A stretch of 64,000 nt of DNA from Pseudomonas turukhanskensis (lineage in GTDB: Bacteria > Pseudomonadota > Gammaproteobacteria > Pseudomonadales > Pseudomonadaceae). Position 1 is the stretch's first letter, and the number at the start of each line of letters is the position of its first letter. Under the pieces are notes generated by a model. The model was not told where the DNA came from. It saw only the letters and a program-made list of their open reading frames with translations, and made no database searches. Shown in pieces: positions 60,202-64,000 of this stretch. The stretch lies in assembly GCF_027922365.1 (NCBI RefSeq), contig NZ_BSFN01000020.1, positions 21,087 to 85,086 on the forward strand, read 5' to 3'. Position numbers and translations under genes: made by a program.

Positions 60202-60849
60202 GGTGGTCGGCAGGCACTCGCAGGTAGGAAGCAGAGGACTATAGGTAGCCATTCGGGTCTTCACAACTGCGATGTTCATGGTGGCGATCTGATCGGGCTG
60301 CACAGGTTTAGCGCATGCCTGTTGCAATCATTGAGGGTAGGGAAAACGACTTTGCTGAGGTTGCCACGAGGGCACCTAGCACAACTGCATGATGAAAATG
60401 TGTCGGTTCACTAACCGGCGACCAAGCCGCGCCTCAGTAGTTCCAAGGCTTGCAGCATTTAAGGCAGCGAAGTGACCCGTTATTGCGCCTGTAACTGCCC
60501 TTAAAAAGGGCGCCAACGGAGCGACCGTCAAAACTTGTGCACAATTGGGAAGCGAGCTCGCAGGGACGGCGGAAAATCCTATAAGGTCCTTCCAGGTTTT
60601 TTGTTTGCCGATTAAGTCAATGAAAAATATAGACTTTTTGAGTTGGTGAAAAAATCATCAATTCGACTTTGAGGCCCACGCCATCGGGGTTAGCGAGCCT
60701 TGCTCCCAAGTTACCCACTGAGTTATCCACAGGTTCTGTGGATTGTCCCAAGCGCTTGCTCTAGATCGCGGGTGTCCATTTTTTTCAAGACTTTACCCAC
60801 GAAAAAATCGGAGTAAAGTGGCCGCCCTCTGTCGCCATCGCCCTTCTTT
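60202..60849. other. 648-base gene-free region with paired DnaA boxes
   Basis: The region holds the promoters of dcyD (leftward) and of the Sel1 gene (rightward). At 60723-60731 lies a perfect DnaA box TTATCCACA. A reverse-oriented near-copy (TGTGGATTG) follows at 60737, and the two make the palindrome TCCACAG-gtt-CTGTGGA (60726-60742). A hairpin GCCCTT/AAGGGC lies at 60497-60511. The stretch 60590-60680 is AT-rich. No gene is seen. Confidence 0.5.
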
Positions 60850-61260
60850 ATGCCGCGCAATTCCATCAATGCCGTTACACAGACGACGCCGCGTTTTCCG
60901 TTACGCGTTGCGTTGTGGCTATTGGATAGCCCTCGCTTTGGCCATAAGGTCAGCACCAAACAGTTTGCCGGACGCTTGCTCAAACAACCTGCCCGCCAGG
61001 GTGTGGTCGTGGCGCAAACCCGCCTGGGCGAATTGCTCTGTCGCGATTGTGGCAACACCCGCGACCGGCGCATCGGTTTTGAATTGTTGCGCCAGGCCGG
61101 CCGTTCCCACGACCGCCGCGCGCAACTGGAGTTGGGCCGCCTCTACAGCCAGCCACGCCATTACGATCTGGCCGAAGCCAAGCATTGGCTGGAGCAGGCG
61201 GCTGCGCAAGGCTGCGATGAAGCCCGCCGACGCCTGCAGGCATTGCCAGCGTCACTGTAA
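60850..61260 (+). CDS. Sel1-repeat protein
   Basis: A 136-residue protein with Sel1-type (TPR-like) helical repeats: AQTRLGELLCRDCGNTRDRRIGFELLRQAGR, AQLELGRLYSQPRHYDLAEAKHWLEQAAAQG and the capping DEARRRLQALP. Such repeats bind other proteins. There is no signal peptide. No good ribosome site lies before the ATG. It is 53 bases before rmuC on the same strand. Confidence 0.85.
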   Translation: MPRNSINAVTQTTPRFPLRVALWLLDSPRFGHKVSTKQFAGRLLKQPARQGVVVAQTRLGELLCRDCGNTRDRRIGFELLRQAGRSHDRRAQLELGRLYSQPRHYDLAEAKHWLEQAAAQGCDEARRRLQALPASL

Positions 61261-61313
61261 ACCGCGCTTGCAAGGCTGGTTATACTGCCGGGCATTCTTG
61301 CGCGGAGCTTTTC

Positions 61314-62810
61314 ATGCCTATCGATGTACCCTCTTTGTTAGTAGGTTTGGCGGCCATTGCCGTGCCGTTGCTGGCGCTGCTTTGGCAACAGCAACGGCGT
61401 TTGGCGCAGGTTCAGGCGCACAACGCGCTGCTCGATGAACGCCTGAGTACCGCGCAACTGGCCCAGGATGGTTTGGCTGCCCAACTCGACGGCTACCGCG
61501 CCGACATCGCCGAGCTGATTGAAACCAAAGCCGAACAACAGGCCGAACTGGCCGCCTTGCGCCGCGAAACCGACCTGCTGCAAAGCGAGCGCAGCCGCGC
61601 CCGCGAAGCCGCGCAGGAGTGGCGCAGCGAGCGCGAAAGCAAAGAAGCTGAACTGCGCCAGCTCAGCGCCGAGCGCGCCAGCCTGACCGCTGAATTGCGC
61701 GAGCAGCACGACAACCACCAGCAACGCCTGAATGACCTGCAAGGTTCCCGTGATGAGCTGCGGGCGCAATTCGCCGAGCTGGCCGGCAAGATCTTCGACG
61801 AGCGCGAGCAGCGCTTTGCCGAAACCAGCCAGCAGCGCCTCGGCCAGTTGCTCGACCCGCTGAAGGAGCGCATCCAGTCCTTCGAAAAACGCGTGGAAGA
61901 GAGTTATCAACAGGAAGCCCGCGAACGCTTTTCCCTGAGCAAGGAACTGGAGCGCCTGCAGTTGCTGAACCAACGCCTGGGCGACGAAGCCACCAACCTG
62001 ACCCGCGCCCTGCAAGGGCAGAAAACCCAAGGCAACTGGGGTGAGTTGGTGCTGGAGCGGGTGCTGGAACATGCCGGCCTGGAAAAGGGCCGCGAATACC
62101 AGACCCAGGTAAGCCTCAAGGGGCAGGACGGCGCGCGTTTTCAGCCGGACGTCCTAATTCAGCTACCCGGCGAGCGCCAGGTCGTGGTCGACGCCAAGGT
62201 CAGCCTCACCGCCTACCAGCAATACGTGGTGGCCGAGAGCGACGGTGCTCGTCAGCAAGCACTCAAGCAGCATGTGGTCTCGCTGCGCAGCCACTTGAAA
62301 GGGTTATCGCTGAAGGACTACCAGCGCCTGGAAGGGCTGCACAGCCTGGATTTCGTGCTGTTGTTCGTGCCCATCGAAGCCGCTTTCGCTGCGGCGTTGC
62401 AGGCCGACCCCGGGCTGTTTCAGGAAGCCTTCGAACAGAACATCGTGATCGTCAGCCCCACCACCTTGCTGGCGACCTTGCGGGTGATCGACAGCCTGTG
62501 GCGCCAGGAGCGGCAGAGCCAGAACGCCCGCGAAATTGCTGAGCGCGCCGGGGCGCTGTACGACAAGTTTGTGGCCTTTATTGTCGACCTGGATGAAGTC
62601 GGCAGCCGCCTGGGCCAACTCGACAAAGCCTATGCCGCCGCGCGCAACAAGCTCGCCGATGGCCGCGGCAATATCATCAGTCGGGTGGAAAACCTCAAAT
62701 TGCTGGGGGCTCGAGCCAGCAAGAGCCTGCCCAGCGAGCTGCTCGAACGTGCGGCCGGGTTGCCGCATTTCGATGATGACGAACCCGCAGAACCCACCCC
62801 GGCCCCGTAG
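61314..62810 (+). CDS. rmuC: DNA recombination protein RmuC
   Basis: A 498-residue protein that limits recombination at inverted repeats in E. coli. An N-terminal hydrophobic helix (LLVGLAAIAVPLLALLWQQ) is followed by a long coiled coil (about residues 20-215, with many Glu/Arg/Gln heptads) and the nuclease-like domain (NWGELVLERVLEHAGL, FQPDVLIQLPGERQVVVDAKVSL with the PD-(D/E)xK pattern Asp...Asp-Ala-Lys). Its TAG stop is supplied by the start of the following REP. Confidence 0.95.
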   Translation: MPIDVPSLLVGLAAIAVPLLALLWQQQRRLAQVQAHNALLDERLSTAQLAQDGLAAQLDGYRADIAELIETKAEQQAELAALRRETDLLQSERSRAREAAQEWRSERESKEAELRQLSAERASLTAELREQHDNHQQRLNDLQGSRDELRAQFAELAGKIFDEREQRFAETSQQRLGQLLDPLKERIQSFEKRVEESYQQEARERFSLSKELERLQLLNQRLGDEATNLTRALQGQKTQGNWGELVLERVLEHAGLEKGREYQTQVSLKGQDGARFQPDVLIQLPGERQVVVDAKVSLTAYQQYVVAESDGARQQALKQHVVSLRSHLKGLSLKDYQRLEGLHSLDFVLLFVPIEAAFAAALQADPGLFQEAFEQNIVIVSPTTLLATLRVIDSLWRQERQSQNAREIAERAGALYDKFVAFIVDLDEVGSRLGQLDKAYAAARNKLADGRGNIISRVENLKLLGARASKSLPSELLERAAGLPHFDDDEPAEPTPAP

Positions 62811-62895
62811 GGCGAATATCGCCCCGGGCGATATCCGCCGTTTAACCAACGCGTAAATAGGCGGATATCCACGGTGCGGATATTCGCCCTACGCA
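62808..62895. repeat. REPIN of the GGGCGAATATC family between convergent genes
   Basis: Forward copy (TAGGGCGAATATCGCC to GATATCCGCCG) and inverted copy (GGCGGATATCC to GGATATTCGCCCTA). Both outer ends contain TAG, which is the stop codon of rmuC on the plus strand and of the hydrolase gene on the minus strand. Confidence 0.9.
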
Positions 62896-63800
62896 ATGCT
62901 CGCTACAAACGCCCTGATCCACCCCGCCAAGGTCGCGGGCTCGGCCAACAACTGCCAATGCCCGGCCGCCACTTCCCGGCGCGTAAGGTTGGGTGCCCAG
63001 TGCTGCAAGTTGTCGAACAGGTGGGGCCGCACAAACCGGTCGCGGGTCAGCACCACCAGCTGCACCGGCACCTGCGTAAACCGCTGGCGGGGCGTCAACA
63101 GGCTGCGAATAAAGTTGGCGCGATAGAGTTTCACGCCGTGCTGGCCATCTTCACGTTGCGTGCGGCTGATGCGCACCGGGCGAATGCCCTCCACCCGGCG
63201 CAAAAAGTGCGGCCACAGCTTGGCCATGCCATGGCGCCAGGCCAGTTCCGGAATCCACGGTAAGTGGAAAAACCCGATGTACCAGGAGCTGAGCAATTGC
63301 CCGAGTAGTTGCCGCAGCGCACCGAGGGTGCCGGCTTTGCCGCGCTCCCCCATCCAGTAGCCGACATGGTCCAGGCACGGCCCCGAGAGGCTGGTGTAGG
63401 ACGCCAGGTGCTTCTGCAGGCGCGGTTCGGTCACGCCTTCCCAGCTTTGAATCGAGCCCCAGTCATGGGCAATCAGGTGGACTGGGCAGTCGGGGCTGTG
63501 GGCCAGAATCACCGCTTCAAGGTCATCGGCCAACAGCGGCAGGCGGTAGTGGCGCGAGTGTTTGGGCCGGTCCGATGCGCCGGCACCGCGTACGTCATAG
63601 GCGATGATCTGAAAATCCGCAGCCAGGTGGTTGATAAGTGGCAGCCAGACTTCATGGTTGTCCGGGTAGCCATGTACCAGTAGCAAAACCGGCCCCTCCG
63701 GATTTCCCCAGCGGTAAGTGGCCAGTTGCACGCCGGCGCTGTTCACCATCAGCTGCTGGGTAATCGGGGCGGGGCAGGCGATCTGTACGGCAACAGTCAT
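62889..63800 (-). CDS. alpha/beta hydrolase, epoxide hydrolase/dehalogenase-like
   Basis: A 303-residue cytoplasmic hydrolase. The oxyanion-hole motif is LLVHGYPDNHEVW, nucleophile region HLIAHDWGSIQSWEGV (Asp in the elbow), and the late His is in AAGHWQLLAEP. The Asp nucleophile places it with epoxide hydrolases and haloalkane dehalogenases. In many Pseudomonas, as I recall, this sequence is the N-terminal half of a fused SDR protein; here it stands alone. I start at ATG 63800. Substrate unknown. Confidence 0.88.
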   Translation of the reverse strand: MTVAVQIACPAPITQQLMVNSAGVQLATYRWGNPEGPVLLLVHGYPDNHEVWLPLINHLAADFQIIAYDVRGAGASDRPKHSRHYRLPLLADDLEAVILAHSPDCPVHLIAHDWGSIQSWEGVTEPRLQKHLASYTSLSGPCLDHVGYWMGERGKAGTLGALRQLLGQLLSSWYIGFFHLPWIPELAWRHGMAKLWPHFLRRVEGIRPVRISRTQREDGQHGVKLYRANFIRSLLTPRQRFTQVPVQLVVLTRDRFVRPHLFDNLQHWAPNLTRREVAAGHWQLLAEPATLAGWIRAFVASIA

Positions 63801-63926
63801 GGCGGCAGTCCAATCGGGGCAGGGCGCCAGTATTGAAGGGTGGTAGCGGCCGTGACCAGCATGCAGAGGTGAGTCCAACCCAAGGTTAGGGCTGCCGCTT
63901 TGCTCTCGTAGATACCGTCTTGCCCA

Positions 63927-64000
63927 TCAGTGGGCAAGCGCCTTTTGCACATCGAAGGGTTGTCCCGATTTGAGTACACCATAGGCGATGTGCAGCAGCT
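63927..64000 (-). mobile_element. IS110-family transposase, C-terminal end (cut by window edge)
   Basis: Minus-strand frame from the window edge to TGA at 63929-63927 reads LLHIAYGVLKSGQPFDVQKALAH, which looks like the C-terminus of IS110/IS1111-type transposases. A perfect hairpin CTTGCCCA/TGGGCAAG (63920-63939) covers the stop codon. The rest lies outside, so I cannot say whether the element is intact. The gap 63801-63926 holds the hydrolase promoter and the element end. Confidence 0.6.

Noticed and set aside
7108..62895. The three GGGCGAATATC repeats considered as a CRISPR or integron-like array
   Set aside because: They are single palindromic pairs scattered over 55 kb at gene ends, without regular spacers or cas/integrase genes.

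Overview
The window is a piece of a Pseudomonas chromosome. Three things support this: the gene order purN-purM-(DUF2066)-hda-wrbA-arsC-yihY-acyP-proS-oprD-slyX-dps-aspS-pmpR-ruvCAB-ybgC-tolQRAB-pal-cpoB-queE-queC-tRNA-Lys-nadA-bepA-tusA-perM-bcp-gcvR-dapA-bamC-purC-tRNA-Ser, which follows the P. aeruginosa PA0944-PA1013 order as I remember it; an OprD-family porin; and short REP/REPIN palindromes of the Pseudomonas kind. The base composition and REP types suit a P. fluorescens/putida-like species better than P. aeruginosa, but I cannot name the species.

Layout. 1-5.3 kb: the start of purN, purM, a chemoreceptor, a DUF2066 protein and an AI-2E family transporter. 5.4-6.2 kb: three tiny divergent DNA-binding genes that look like the control switch of a filamentous (Pf-like) prophage with no phage body. 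6.4-9.9 kb: hda, then a wrbA/arsC cluster and YihY. 10-17 kb: a PilZ-like protein, a thioredoxin-like lipoprotein, acylphosphatase, a lytic transglycosylase, a lipoprotein, ProS and a thioesterase. 17-22.4 kb: an OprD porin, an 800-base gene-free gap, a HIT protein, SlyX, a membrane-anchored cold-shock protein, a diguanylate cyclase and Dps. 22.7-34.8 kb: housekeeping core with FmdB, AspS, PmpR, the RuvCAB Holliday-junction machinery, the complete Tol-Pal envelope system and queuosine genes. 34.8-43.4 kb: tRNA-Lys, nadA, bepA, a TusA-like protein, perM, bcp, gcvR, dapA, bamC and a purC of an unexpected long type.

43.5-50.6 kb is the accessory part. Directly after tRNA-Ser(CGA) come a small secreted four-cysteine protein and a tightly packed five-gene operon: a TolC-like outer-membrane protein, an Lnt-like apolipoprotein N-acyltransferase/CN-hydrolase with its catalytic Glu-Lys-Cys, an HlyD/MacA-like adaptor, a MacB-type ATPase and an FtsX/MacB-type permease. 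This looks like an acylation-plus-export machine and is the best candidate here for an undescribed system.

50.6-54.2 kb is an NAD salvage locus: an NrtR-like Nudix-family regulator facing nicotinamidase, nicotinate phosphoribosyltransferase and NAD synthetase, with two matching palindromes in the divergent promoter region that are probably its operators. 54.5-56.6 kb holds two tandem paralogous lipoproteins, two small DUF1652-like proteins, a gene-free region rich in RNA-like hairpins and a CspA-type cold-shock gene. 56.8-60.2 kb is a cystine ABC importer with D-cysteine desulfhydrase. 60.9-63.8 kb holds a Sel1-repeat protein, RmuC and an alpha/beta hydrolase. The window ends inside the C-terminal end of an IS110-type transposase.
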